Assembly: GCA_963971225.1 (NCBI GenBank)
Contig: OZ020267.1
Span: forward strand, 96,337,648 to 96,401,647
Origin: Melieria omissa
Taxonomy: Eukaryota; Arthropoda; Insecta; Diptera; Ulidiidae
Direction: 5' to 3'
DNA: 64,000 nt
Shown here: piece after piece, positions 46,662 to 59,631 of the stretch
Layout: the number at the start of each line of letters is the position of its first letter
How positions within the stretch are numbered: the stretch's first letter is position 1
Translations under genes and position numbers: made by a program
Notes under the pieces: model-generated
The model's input: only the letters and a program-made list of their open reading frames with translations
Database searches by the model: none
What the model was told of the DNA's origin: nothing

Positions 46662-49479
46662 TTACAATCTGGTTATTACCGAGAAAATTGAAGCTACATA
46701 GAAAATAATCTTAAATGTTTTGCTCATTCTTTCTCCAACGTGCAGCTGACCTTAAAAGATGCACGTGTCTGCATGTAGGAGAATGTGCTTAGTTAGTAGG
46801 AGAATGAAATATGAAATTAAATTGGTACTTCATAAATAAATAAATAAATGAATAAATAAATAAATAAATAAATAAATGAATCAGTAATCGAAAGCTTAAA
46901 TTTTTTGTATATATTTGTTAAATCAACTGAAACCTTAGGATAAAAATTATCATCATTCGTTATGAATGAACCAATTCGAGTTTCCTGTGTTGGCAACTCT
47001 GTAAGTTAGATAGCTGTGCTTAAAACGGAAAATGTCAATTTACATCAACACACGAAGAAAAAACATTCGGAAAGTTATGGCTTTACCCTAACACCCAAAA
47101 TTTGCCACAAATCCATTGAAAATATACCCGAAAAATTCAAATCCTGTAAAACTGTCTCGCGGCGGTCATTAAAATATAAAAATATAAACAAAAAAATTAA
47201 TAAAAATAAATACATAAATAAAAAATTTTAAAATCAACGTAGATTTCATATATAATGAACAAGACCAAAAACAAAATTTGATCAAAAACTGGATTGCAAG
47301 TATGTTTTGTTTAATATTACTTTTGAAAAAAGCAAAGAGCATAACACTGTTTATGTATGAGAAAAAGGGCGTTGGTATAATTTTTAACATGATTCCGGAC
47401 AAAAAAAATTAGGGCTAAGACGCTAGAAGCGGCCACTTAACATATCTCTCTACCAAATCATGGTCAAATAAATCTGTAGTCATTAGTGAATGATTTAAGG
47501 TATCGGGTTTCAAACATTCTATTAATTTCTAAATTCTGAGATTATGAAATCACTATTAACTATTCAATCGTTGTTACGTATCCGAATGAGATAACAGTCA
47601 GTAGTCGCCACATACGTAATTCCGTTTCAGTTTCTAATAAGAACTGACTGACTGCTTAGAAGAAATTTAAATTTACGAAGACAGAAATGTTTCTATTGCT
47701 TTTCTAAAATAAGAAAATATGTTTATAATTTTATAATTAAAAATTTAATTTTTTTATTTCTATAAAAATTTTCATTTATTATTCTAAGGTTAATAAACCT
47801 AGAAGCTAATGTTGTGAATTTCAAACGCGCAATTCTGAGCTGCCACGTACAAATCAATGCGACTCACTATCAATGAGAACTCACCATCAATGGGCATCGA
47901 TTTGAGTCACCCTGTGCTGTAAGATCAATCATAAGAATTATGAATCAGGTGCAAGAGAACAACGTTTGTCAACAAATGGCTTGAGGCCATGAAGTTCAAG
48001 GCGAAGTCAGAATTTTAAGTCCTTTAGCAGTTATATGCCTTGTGACAAGTTTCACAACTCACAGAAATACGTATATCGCCGCAGAAAACGAATATCGTAT
48101 GTTCCATTGAACTTAATAGCACATACGACAATCGTTTTCTCAGGCGACGATATGACTGTGTTAGGAACTTCAAGACTATTCAACTTATCAACATTGCTTC
48201 ATAGCTCGATTAACACAATTTAAGTTGCACGCTTACTTTTGCAATGCTAACCATAATTTTTCAATTAAAGACAGCCCAAAAAAAGTCTCCTTATTTCCGA
48301 AAATCTTCAGGGTTAACCGAACTGCAATTCAAGTCGCATCGACATCTAATCTACAAGTTACTTCGATATCATAAGAAATCTCTATTCAAATGTTAATTAC
48401 TTTCACTCATCTATTTTATCGTTGGTTTTGGTACAAACAGTTAGACAAATATACATATAGACAAATAAATAGGCAGATAAAATCTTCAATTTCTCACATT
48501 CAAATCACTCAGCAAAACCTTTCTCACCTCCCTCGACTCTCTTCCTTCCGCTCTACTTCCATGAACGATTGACCACACCCATCATCAGTCAGACAATTTA
48601 CCGATTTCTAGCAACTCTCTAAGCTTATACAATAGCGTAAAAATATCTGCCTAAAAGTTCCAACATTTTTATAGGCAATTTAATTCTTGACGTATTTGTT
48701 GTTCTTTTGTTTACTTTTTTCATCCTCATTAAGCTTAAGCAAACTAACTAACAACTTGAAAAGGTAAAAGAAACAACGAGCAGTGGAACGAATTTTAACA
48801 ATGTGGCAGCGTTACAATTTATTGTTGTTGCTTTTGTTTAATTTCAGAATGGCTTGTCGCAAGTACGATACAACAATTAGGCTGCAATTTTCGGAAATTG
48901 CGCTGACAGGCTGAAAATTGCCGCACAGAAAAATCCAATTTGCGTTAATTTTGCTATTTTCGACTGGTGAATTTGTGTTGACAGCTGACAAATCAGGCGT
49001 CGAGACGGTCGAGAATGCGAGACGACTGAGTGGTTGGTTAATGAAACAAGATTTCGTTTGCGACTTAATTGATGGCGTTGAACGGAAATATTCAAATTGA
49101 TTGATAGAAAGGGAAAATGCAAATTACTGGCACTTTGTGTGGAGAGAGGGAGTAAAGAATGGGCGGTAAGAGTGCACGGACTGGGATTTAGAGTGACCGA
49201 ACGGGGCCGAAGCGAAACTGCGAAGGTGTTAAAGAACGTCAATGAGTAACAATGGGTAACAATGAACAAAAAATTGCTAAAAGTAAAACAATGTAAGCGA
49301 ATGTAAAACATGAGTGATGACAAGAATGGAGACGGATTAGTTTTTGACGATTCGAAAGATTTATTTAAATTAAGAAAATAGTATTAGCGCACACAAAACA
49401 AATTGAAAATAAATATTACAATTCATTAAAAATATCAAAAAACATGTATTGAAAATAAAAAATTTTTACCAACAAATAA
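46662..49479. other. Non-coding block with an AAAT microsatellite
   Basis: AAAT units at about 46830-46880. Otherwise unique AT-rich sequence without a supported gene. Confidence 0.4.
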
Positions 49480-49905
49480 TTTTCATATAATTTTTTTTTT
49501 ATTTTTGACTACCAAAAAAAAATAAATTGAGAAATAGAAAGAAATAAAAGAAAATCAATTCAATTCTCAAAGGAAGAGAAAATCTGCCAAAAATTAACTC
49601 ATTTCTATAAACCAAATAGTGCACAAATAATATTTTTTAATTCTGGCTATCCAAAATAAATTAAATATAGAAATAGAATAAAAAAACGAAAAAGTGCCTT
49701 AAAGAAGGGAAGACAAATGAGTAAAATCCATCAAATCTGCCAAAATTAACTAATTTTTATAAACCAAACATTTTTCAAATCGTTTTTTGTTATTCTGGCA
49801 TTTATAAACAATTCAAGTATAGAACAAAAATAAACAAAAATCAATTCAAGTGTCTACAAAGAAGAAAAGACAAACGGGTAAAATGCAGCAAATCTGCCAA
49901 AAATA
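49480..49905. repeat. Diverged tandem repeat, period about 155 bp
   Basis: AATCTGCCAAAA occurs at 49581, 49734 and 49891, each after a similar stretch. Shared blocks include TATAAACCAAA, TTCTGGC and GAAGAAAAGACAAA. The units are AT-rich and non-coding. Confidence 0.75.
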
Positions 49906-50526
49906 AGTTTCAGTCTAGTTGCCGCAGATTGTGAAGACCCCCAATATAATTATACACTTTTTTTGCTCAACAATGATTTCCCCCAATAAATTTGAATGGA
50001 ATTCCAACGAAAATTGTTTTAAAGCAAACTTAAAGTTTGCTACTCAACGTTGGGGGAACTCAAGTCGACATAGTTAAAGCGAATAACGCCCCACTTGCAA
50101 CTTCCACCATTGCCGGTTCGTGTGGATGCCACAACTTGTCCTACCTGCCATAACGGGCTGCGTGCGCTGCCATTTTTATGACGCACTGCACTTGAAGACT
50201 CCAAAAGTTCACAGCAGCAAAAACAAAAAATTGAACTTTATGAGCGCCAAGGAGTTTGATGTGGGTTTCGCTGCACGCTCTGGTGCGTCTGTGTGCGTAT
50301 GTGAGACGTTGTGTGTGCGCGCTAAGTACGCGAAACATTATGCGTGCACGCATCGCCGGCAACAGTCTGAGCGCACGTCAGTGTTGGGGCTTTTAATGAA
50401 TGCAGCGAGGGCAGGTCTCAAGTGGGAATTGGGAATTAAATAGAGAAGTTTCCACGGACAGAGAGACAAAAGTCTTAGCTGACTTTTCCATTCATAACTT
50501 CTTGTAATTAGTATCGTTTTACTCAC

Positions 50527-50870
50527 CTTCCAACTTGGTGCGTACTCAGTAAATCCCAAAACTTAACAGCTGCGTGTTGAAGCGTCTTTAAAAACCAAAT
50601 CCGCACAGAAATGTTTAATTTATTTCCTTATTTTTTGCTGATTGTTGCCTCAAAATTACACAACTTTGAAAATCGACTGCTGCACTTCGATGCACAAAAA
50701 AAAACTCAGCTAAAGCTGCAGCAGTCACTTTTTTTCCGTCGTTCGAATCTTCACACAAACACAAAACGCGCTCGACGCGCAGTGCAACACTTTTCGCACC
50801 TTGCACACTTCGTACGACGGTCACTTCCCTTTAAGCGCAACGCGTTGCCACAAAACAAAAAAAATGACGA
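50527..50870 (-). other. Candidate minus-strand leader exon
   Basis: On the minus strand this GC-richer, GTGAAG/AAAAGTG-rich segment looks like a fly 5' leader and ends in GGAAG|GTGAGT, a near-perfect donor at 50526-50521. Frames across it carry stops, so it would be non-coding. The start site is not fixed; TCATTT at 50867-50862 matches an initiator but has no downstream element. Confidence 0.3.
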
Positions 50871-52219
50871 AACAGCAACGAACGAAGCGACAGCAAAAGA
50901 AGTTCAAAGTCACCACAAATCAAATACACTTCAGCTGTTGCAGGTTGCCACAAATTATTGCAACATGCACCAAACGCCAACAGTGAAACAGTAAAAACCA
51001 CGAAAATTTCTATGCTTTTGTTTATTTTTCAAATCAAATTTTCTTTCAATTGCTTGAAATGATTTTCTTTTTGCTTAATTTTACAGAATTATTGCTGAGC
51101 CGCTTTGCAGTGTGGATCCACTCAAATGTGGCAGAGTCAGAGTCAAATGGTACCAAACGCGCACAGTGTCGAAAGAGAACTGCGCCTGCGTGCCGGACGG
51201 CTGAGAAATCACAGTCCGCTGGCCACAGTCCCGAACAGCCAAGATCAAGTTGAAGGTTGTGTGCTGCTTGCAACAACACTCATCATTCGTGGCAACAGCA
51301 GCAGCGGCAGCAGCAACAAACGCAGCCAAAGCGAAGAAAGAAGCAAAGAATCGCGCAAAGTCAAAGCACAGCATAGAGAGTAAAAGAAGTTGAAGTTAAA
51401 GTAAAAGAGGTGGCAAAAGCAGACGTGGAAGAAAGTCAAAGCGACCGAAAGCAGCGGCGAAGCAAGACCGCAGCAAAGAACACGGCGCCAGCGAAGTTGG
51501 CTCAGTGGTAATGAAGCTGGCTGTGTTGGCAGCCGAAGCCGCTAACAAAGCAGATAATGAAACATGGAAAAATTTTATGTAGAAGCGAAGTTACAACGAA
51601 TCAGTGCGTAAAAGAGGAGTAGTCAAGCGGGAGCAACGACAGTAGTTGCGAGAATCATTTAAAGCAGCCAACAAAGAACGTGAAAGACGGACAAGAAGTT
51701 TGTGGAACGACAACTGCAAAGAGTGAAACAATATTGAAGGCAGATGTGGTAGAAGAGTTTGTAGCAGAGAAAATGGTGAATAATATGTGGGAAGATTTGT
51801 TGTGGTGCAGAAAAGTTGAGACTGTTCAGAAAAAGTGAGAACTGTTTAGATTAATTTCCTGGCAATAATGTAGGAAGCATTTCAATCAATTACAGGAACA
51901 GAAAGAGTTTCCAAAAAAATATTACAAATATATTTTAATAACTATTAATAATAATTATTAAATTACATTTTTGTTCAAATGCTGTCCATGTGTGGCATAA
52001 AATATTCTTAAATGCCACTGCAATTTTTAATAAATAAATAAAAAAAACTCATTTCCTACCTTGGCTGATAAGTTGCCGGAATGAACTGCTGGATGACTAC
52101 AATAGTAAATAATTATCATAAGGTTCTTAAAGACATTTAGTCAAACCTCAGCTTTGAAAATTTCATTACATTTAGACCAATGGTTGAAGGGCAAACCTAG
52201 GCATCAGCAACGCTATCAG
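50871..52219. other. Non-coding block
   Basis: GC-richer, CAG/GCA-rich sequence at 51.05-51.6 kb resembles leader sequence on the plus strand, after a possible acceptor (TTAATTTTACAG, ends 51085). No conserved coding frame recognised. Confidence 0.35.
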
Positions 52220-52560
52220 ATTATTAAAATTTATTTAGAAAATCAACTTTCGTGATGCGCTTCAAAACTTCAACTATAGCGCACAATTTGTGGTGTAATA
52301 GTCGACCATCTGGGCAAACAGATTTCTTGCACTTTTAATAAATTTCGTACCACATTTACTCTCATTGAAGCTGAGCCTAAAACACGTCAACGATATTTTG
52401 GTGCTCAAGCAAAAATAACTGATGTGAATGAAAACTTGCAAGAAGATTCCACAGTTATCGCTTAGGCAACTAGGCTTTTGGGAACAAATTCTCGGCCCCC
52501 ATTCGTATAAGATTCAGTTGCTGCAAAAAGAAGAAGAGAAGTTAGAAGATCCTTTTTAAC
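52220..52560 (+). pseudogene. Tc1/mariner-type transposase relic, N-terminal
   Basis: Decayed DNA-binding half of an IS630/Tc1-mariner-superfamily transposase. Visible blocks are IIKIYLENQ, FRTTFTLIEAEPKTRQRYFG (the arginine-rich linker region), a diverged ITDVNENLQED, then after a one-base shift SLRQLGFWEQ and LGPHSYKIQLLQKEEE. The order matches that of transposases with an N-terminal HTH followed by the 'RR..LG.S..T..RIL' second helix. No catalytic aspartate is present. It is a different lineage from the DD41D copies. Confidence 0.6.
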
Positions 52561-55500
52561 GCAATTGAGGCCCAGAAATCAGCAATATTGCAGTATCATT
52601 AATTTTTCAATTTTTATAATTTTTACCTTTTTTTGACATTCCGACTTCTCCAATAGACTTTCCAGAATTTTCTTGTCGCATACAGCTGAACTGACTCAAG
52701 ACGAATGAAACAAAAAAAAACCCAAGGAAATCGGCCTCAAGATCGTGAGATGTATGTAATACGCCCGATTATCTCCTGTGATTCCTATGAAAAGTCATTT
52801 TCGTGCAGTAAAAAAGCACACCTGCTGTTTTCCCAGCAAATTCGAAATAATCTCTCATCTTGTCCCATTATTGTTTTGCGTTTATTTATTAACAAACTAT
52901 AGAAAATTGATCCATTTAGATACCAAAGTGTAAAGCAAGGCCCATCTGTTAAGTTAGGAGCTGTCATATGAAAGAGAAGTGAACAACCCAAGAGACATTG
53001 AACTTAACTTGGCTAACACTACACGCAATAAAGTTCAAGAAATGTAGAAACAAATTTTACGTTACCGGTTAATAAGAGCAATGAACAATGAATGTAAGAG
53101 CGCGAAAAAAGAGCGAGTGTATATGAATGAGAGCCATTTTAAAAGAGCGATAAAAATCTAAACAATAAGTAGTGCAAAGAGAGAGTAGAGAAGTTGAAAA
53201 AAAAACCATAATTGGAAGCTACATGCACCGTGGCCAATTGGCCAAAATTTAGTTAGCCAGAATTATTTGGAAAAGTAACCTAAATGTAAGCAAGTTCAAA
53301 GACAAAACACTTGGTGAATGATGTAAGAAATATGTTGTAAGTAAAAGCAAATCAAAACTACAAATAAAAACCAACCATATGCAACATAACTCACTCGTAT
53401 TTATGTGGTTGACGGTGCGAGCAAAAAAAATGTCTTGCTTGAATGTTGGTCCCTAAAAATGTTAATCTCCTCAAGCAGAAAATAATGTAACCAAGTAACC
53501 AAACGAGAAAAAATTTACATAGTTTGGTTAAAATTAACCTGTAACCGTGGCAACTGTGGCTACAAGTTGGGTTAAGTTTATTAATAGTTTACGAGTAACT
53601 GAAGAAATAAGCTAACAAGGCCCATATTTGTCATTTTGTACTTAAAATCTATATTAACTTTGATTATTTACTATTTAGTTATAAGAAGTGCGCCCATCTA
53701 AAAAAGCACATAAATTAACAGTCCATTGCTTCTAATGAGATGTGTGTGTGTGTTTAATAGATAAACAAATTTTTTTTATTTTAAGAATATATTTTTCAAC
53801 ACATTTTTATTCAATCATAAATACGAATCATTACACAACTTTGCAGTTTATATCTCAGAAAAATTTCACTATTTACTGAAAAAAACTAAAAATATATTAC
53901 TGAAAAAAATAAGTATACATTACACAAACGCTTTTGAACGCTTTAGAAATAAAAAACCTTGCAAATTTGCATCTATCATTTATCAAGATTTCATAGAACT
54001 AAGTAATGTCAAACAAATAAAAATGTTATTACAAACAAACAAAAAAAAAAATTTAAAAAAATATAAAAGCAAATAGAATATTGAGACAAATGGCTTATCA
54101 AATTCAATTTACCTTTGACATTGTTTGCGCCAGGAGATGCGCCACAAAAACGCCAACAACAACTGCAGTACAAGTGCATACATACGTACATATATAATAG
54201 CATGTAATAAGTAGAAGCAATAACATCAAAGGACTAGCAACAAACAGCAAACGAACGAGCGAGACAGCCGCACAAGATATTCGAACCACCACCGGCTGCC
54301 GCATGGACCCGCATGAGGGCAACGTGCCGCTTATCTTATCTGACGGCTGTGCATTTTGTAAACACATCACCTGTCAACAGTGCAGCAGTGTTGCATACAA
54401 ACGCGGCAACCGAGCGATGTGCATAAAAACATTGCACGAACACATACATGTAGCGACAATCAATTGTGCTATTGTTGTCGGTAAAGGAAAACAGTGCAGC
54501 AATGTTTCAACCGGTCGTGGTCGACTTATTTATACTCGTACACTGCAAGAGAGCCAAATCCCGGTTGACCTTTAACTTTTTATTGTTTTCATTTTCAACA
54601 TTAAAATGGCTCTAATTTGTTTCAAAAAGAAGTAAGTTTTGGATTATTAGGAATTAAAGAACGTGTCACATGTTGAGTTTGAATTAAAAAAAAATAAATA
54701 CATTTTATTTTTAAGCAAAGCCATGTTAGGGCAATCTCGCTTAAAAGTAAACAGATTGTGCCCATTTTTCCCCCAATTTTTTTTTAGCCGAAATTCAAGT
54801 CAAATTCTTTACAACTTCTGGACAGTAATTTTGGTTCATCCAAAAGTTGATGTGTAAAACTGAATATAGGTGTTAATATATTTAAGTGTGCAACTTGCTT
54901 TGATCCGATATCATTTTTAAGACATGCACGTTTCAAGTTGCCGGTCATTTTAAAACATCTCTCAGAAAAGCCAATTTTTGGACAAATTTAGTACCTACCC
55001 CATACTTAGGGCAGTTTATTATGACTGATGTCATACCTATATCAACTTTTGGATGTGTCCCGGCAAAAGTAGTTTTTTTTTTTTGTTAGAAAAACTATTT
55101 TAAATGCTAACAACTTCGGCCGTTACAAACCTATGCCAAATTGTATATGCTCCAACAGCCTTGCGTAGGGCATCACAAAACAACAAATATAGCACATAAC
55201 AATGTAGAAAGAAATACAATAATAAAACGAAAATGATGACACCTACTGCATAGCAATTACAAAAAAAAAAACACATAACTACATAATAGTAAAAAATTTC
55301 CGGTTGCAGCAAAAACCATTGCACCCACAACCTATGTTAACTAAATACGATGGCGGCATTCACTAGCTGTGGTAACTGCCCTAACGAAAAAGCAAATAAC
55401 AACGACAATTTCAGTAGCCAATGAGTTTTTAACAGTTTAAATCACAATAACAAGTTAGGAAAGTTATTTGATTTTATTGATATTTAAGAACAACCAGAGT

Positions 55501-56154
55501 TGCATTTAAAAGGTTACCAAAAATTCAATAACAATTAAAAAGCAAACAACTACAACAGTACAACACTTTTTTATTATTCACGACAAACTCGCTGTTCTTA
55601 TCTTTTATCAAAACCGAAGTTGAATTCCACCAATATCGTTGACCCAACAACAAAACAATTTAATGACAACGTCTACTGGGGCAGGTTGATCAAGGGCACC
55701 TTTCGACTTGGAATAGAGTGTGGAGCATTTTGACATGAAACATTTATTTGTGGAGTTAAAACAAGAGCCCAAGGAGCCCAGGAGAAGAAGAACATAGAAA
55801 GCGCCAACAATAAAATATTGATTCATGATTGCAAATCTTCATTGGTCTTCTTGTTGTTTGTTATTTTATAGGAAAAAACAATGCAAATTGAGCAAAGATA
55901 AAAATGCGGAATGAGGGAAACTGTTTGTGGTTTTAAATGTTTTTTTGTGTTTAATATAATTAACAACAAATGTTGTAGATTGAAAACAAGAAATAATTTT
56001 AACATTGAAAAATAAATAATGGCAATGAAATATGACTAACATTGGGTGGTTTTCAGTCAGCAAGAATTCGGCATACAGTTGAACACGGAGCCGGCTGTAT
56101 CTTTTTCATATTTTCCCTCTTCATCAAGATAAAACCATAAGTGTTTGTGTGGAC
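52561..56154. other. Non-coding block
   Basis: AT-rich unique sequence. A 90-codon frame at 54303-54575 starts with a Cys-rich CAFCKHITCQQC segment but has no family match I can name. GT run near 53741-53754. Confidence 0.4.
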
Positions 56155-56292
56155 CTACTTAACTGGCCATACGAACACGTGAATGCCTCACAACCGTAAC
56201 ACTTCTCTCCAGGCGCCTCTGACCCAAACTCCTTGAACCTTCTAACGGAGAAACTATCGTTGGTCTCAAATTAACGCTTCAAGATAATTTAT
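56155..56292 (-). pseudogene. LINE C-terminal tail, fragment 1
   Basis: Minus-strand relic of the terminal segment of a LINE polyprotein. GAWREVLRL corresponds to AWRELLWQALTR in fragment 3 (59.7 kb), and the flanking nucleotides are alike, including AACTGGCCATA. Several stops. No other domain present. Confidence 0.5.
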
Positions 56293-56456
56293 TCTCCACT
56301 TATAGCTCTTACTTATTGACGTAAGTACAGATTATTTCATACAATTGCAAGAGTGTTTTCAGAATGTCATATTCTGTAATAGTGATTATACGTAAGAATG
56401 TCCTTGATTTCTGGAGAACTCAAATAAAGAGTATATTCAGTGAAATTTGATTCTGT

Positions 56457-56538
56457 ATACTTGGGCTCGATTCCTTTTCCTTGATTTTTCCAACGGAGAA
56501 ACTATCTTCGTCCTCATTGTTGGCCTCAAATTACTGCC
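56457..56538 (-). pseudogene. LINE C-terminal tail, fragment 2
   Basis: Minus-strand FLRWKNQGKG corresponds to the IRWKDQVGNA segment of fragment 3. At nucleotide level CCAACGGAGAAACTATC and GGCCTCAAATTA repeat fragment 1. The TTAA element at 56539 interrupts it, and the sequence resumes as GATAATTTTAT at 57251, as in fragment 1 (GATAATTTAT at 56283). Confidence 0.55.
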
Positions 56539-57250
56539 TTAACCCTCAATCGCCCACCCTGAGTCCAGGGGACTCACTACGAACTTTAATAAGTTGGTAC
56601 AGGTTGTGTTTTTATGTTTCGGCGTCCAGCTTTCGTATACCTTCGTACAGGGTCGCGCTGAATACGAAGACAATCGGAAGTTAGCGCACTACAATTACAA
56701 GGTTGAGTTTTGGAACGGAATGAGTCCCAGGGACTCAGGGTGGTATTTTGTGTTACAAAAATTGTTCTTGTAAATTTTTTTAAAATCGTGTTAATTTAAA
56801 TTTAGGATGCAAATGGAAATGAAAATGGCTGCGAAAAGTTCACGAATTGAGAGTGTTAACCCTTTGAGAAATTTAGCTACTAACAATTTGCCTTATTTGT
56901 GCAAAAAAGGTATGTGAGGTATGTGCACAACATATGAAATTCAACCTGCTGCACGTTTCCTTATTTTATATAATGAAGTACTACTTTAAGTTTTTTTCTG
57001 AATAGTTATTTATTTAGTGTATGTTTTTTAGAGTATTGTTTTCTGTCAATTAAAAGGTGAATTTTTATTTGAGTTATGTAAAGATATGGAACGAAATCTG
57101 TAAAAGAGGTCTTAATGTGTCCTATAAAAAAATAAAAAACCATTAAAATTTAATAGGTCTTGCGTTATTTCGTAAACAAAAATTGTGAGTCCCGGGGACT
57201 CAGGGTGGGTAGATACGTGATTTTAATGGGGGTGGGTGATTGAGGGTTAA
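56539..57250. mobile_element. piggyBac-type non-autonomous element, 704 bp
   Basis: TTAA at 56539-56542 and 57247-57250 flank inverted ends. The left reads TTAACCCTCAATCGCCCACC; the right is its complement with one change over those bases. Three near-palindromes GAGTCC(N)GGGACTC, each next to CCACCCTGA or its complement, lie at about 56561, 56731 and 57188 and may be internal transposase-binding sites. No transposase frame; interior AT-rich. Confidence 0.85.
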
Positions 57251-58728
57251 GATAATTTTATCTTATTTTATGTATATCTCATTTTAGTTAGTTCAACATT
57301 AAAAAGATGTATTTCGTGGACTTAATGGGCAGTATTGATAGAGTATCATTTGTAGATATCAGTCTTCATGGACTACAAAAGAAAACAATAAACCATCGAA
57401 AAAAGAATTCACAAAAGTGCAGAAAAGATATCACTATTGTGGGTCGAGAAAAACAGGGGTCAGTCGATCGGATCAGTAGTTGCGCTTGTGTAATCTTCTT
57501 AAAAAAATATGTTATATCCTTTTTATTTTCAGCTTGTACAGGTATCGAAGTGACCACTGTTTGTTAAGGAAACAAAATATCAGCTGGTTATTGACACCAG
57601 CATTCATCTTAAAACTTTCTTCAAAATTGAGGAAAATTTTTGGTGGAATTTGACATGAAAATAAGTCAGAGGAAGCTCTTCAAACGTTACAATTTGATAG
57701 ATGTACTTATTGTTCGATTTACTCTTTCTTCTTGTATCGAGTTTTTACTTCTAAGAATTTCTTCTCCTGTTCATTGTAAGTTTAGGCTGAAACAGTCTTT
57801 AGTTGTACCAAAATAAACAGCTTAAAGCTATAGAAACAATAACGGCAGCTCTCATTTCTTAGTTGTACCATCAACAGCGACTGTGTTGATTTATGTTGAC
57901 TTATCTTTACTTACGTTATCTTATCTTTACTGGTTCAAACTAGCCTGTTGACAGACAATTGAATGGATCAATAATGGTAAATCAAATCTTATGTGGATCC
58001 TTATCAACCAGGCTGAGCAGGGCTGTTTGAACGCAACCTGTAATTGCACAGTACAACAATTTTGAACTGTTTCTATGCAACAGAGTAACGACCATATATT
58101 TCGGAAAGAGGACGTTGTCCAGCACGTCTGAGTTTGTTGTAATTTGCACATAATGGTTAAAGTGGTCCCTATAGACCTTTACACGGAAAGTATGAAAACT
58201 TGAAGTGCTAGAGCTTCGATGTTTAGGACCAAGTTGTTTGCATTAAAAATGTGAATATTGTTTGTATGCACATGGACCCTCTGCCCTCTTTTTTATGTTT
58301 TTCGGAAAATTTTTTCATAAAACGATTGTATTGAGTTAATAATTGCCAAAAATTCGGTATTGTCTTTTTGGAAAATATTCCTCATTAAAAATTAAGGGGG
58401 GTTTTTAAACAACAAAACTTTCCCAAAACCTCCCCCCAAAAAAAACCCTTAAGCACAAAAACTTCATTCAATACTTTTTCGTATATTGCTTGCTCGGCTT
58501 GAGATGTTAAGAAAAATATTTTCCATTGAAAAATAGTTCAGATGGTATCCAAACAAGAAGTCCCCTCATAATGAAATAAACAATATTTATGATTTCAAAA
58601 AGTTTAATAAATTCGTATTGCTTTTCATCACATCAATGTGCAGTGTTGTTTATATAGACTTAAAAAAACTACAACAGCTGAATTATTAATTTTTTGATAA
58701 TTTTACAGAGCTTGAACTTATTTATGTA
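57251..58728. other. Non-coding block
   Basis: AT-rich unique DNA. A C/G-run inverted pair (TTAAGGGGGG and complement-like CCCTTAA) lies near 58394-58452. No gene supported. Confidence 0.4.
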
Positions 58729-59627
58729 TAGGGTTTTCCAACAAGAGGTGTTATTTTGGTATTCAAAGAAAAATGAAATTTTTTGAGATAAATGATCGGA
58801 TGTTTATTTCATAATAAAGAGGAAGGTATGCCGTTAATAATGAAAAACAAGATCAGCCAAATGGCCACCACGACCACGCTTACAGGACCATATCCTTTTC
58901 ATGAAATTTTCCATAACCAAATCGCAAAGTGGCTGCCCTATGTCCTCAATAGCCTCGCGAATTATATCTTTGAGGTCTTGAATCGACGCTGGGCTATTGG
59001 TGTACACCTTATCTTTCACGTGGCCCCAAAGGAAGAAGTCGCAAGGTGTTAAATCACAAGATCTCGGTGGCCAATTGTGATCACCTCTTCGAAAGATAAC
59101 ACGGTCCGGAAACTTTTCCCGTAAAAGAGCAATGGTTTCGTTGCTTGTGTGGCATGTAGCGCCGTCTTGTTGAAAGTAAACGTTGTCCAGATCAATACCA
59201 TCCAACTCCGACCATAAAAAATCATCATTCCAAAGAACGACGAGGAATCGACAAACCTGGGTTTTCTTCAACACTTTGGGCTACAGCAGCAATATGCTCA
59301 GTTGTTCTTGAGCGACGTGCGCGGGTTTTATTCTTCACATCACTAACTTGTCCCAACAGCTCGAATTTTTCCACCAATTTCTGTATTGCGGCAAGGTGCT
59401 TCACGACGACCCAAAAATGCTTTAGTTTTGCGAACAGTGACTGCAAGATTTTCACAATTTTTGTAGTGAATTTTAATAATTTCAATGCATTGTTGAAGCA
59501 TGTATCGTTCCATTTTTAGTAATGGCGTAGTTTCTACTTGTCAAATGTCAAAAAATAAAAGCTTCAAAAGTGACAGCTACGGAAATACCGGGTGATTCAA
59601 AATAACACCTCTTGTTGGAAAACCCTA
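58729..59627 (-). mobile_element. DD41D (rosa-type) mariner, internally deleted, copy 2
   Basis: Same inverted ends as the 15.3-kb copy, TA at 58727-58728 and 59628-59629, 899 bp. Nearly identical to copy 1 outside the central deletion and a 5-bp loss near 59393. It sits next to the LINE tail fragment at 59632. Confidence 0.9.
58834..59512 (-). pseudogene. Mariner transposase, frameshifted and deleted
   Basis: Starts MERYMLQ at 59512. A 5-bp deletion near 59393 shifts the frame before AIQKLVEKFELLGQVSDV. The central deletion joins LSIPRRSLEW to DDFLWSELDG, again removing the first catalytic aspartate. FQQDGATCHTS and CDLTPCDFFLWG remain with 41 residues between the aspartates. Not translatable as one protein. 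The junction keeps about ten bases on one side that copy 1 lacks, and vice versa. Confidence 0.85.
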
Positions 59628-59631
59628 TACT

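Noticed and set aside
50120..50443. 107-codon plus-strand frame
   Set aside because: No recognised motif; overlaps leader-like GT-rich DNA and opposing frames of similar length.
51050..51383. Two overlapping frames of 67 and 92 codons
   Set aside because: Gln/Ser/Arg-rich translations of GCA/CAG runs in two frames; more consistent with a leader than with protein.
54303..54575. 90-codon frame with CAFCKHITCQQC, zinc-ribbon-like
   Set aside because: No further domain, stop-free length is modest, and no splice or promoter context; cysteine spacing alone is weak.
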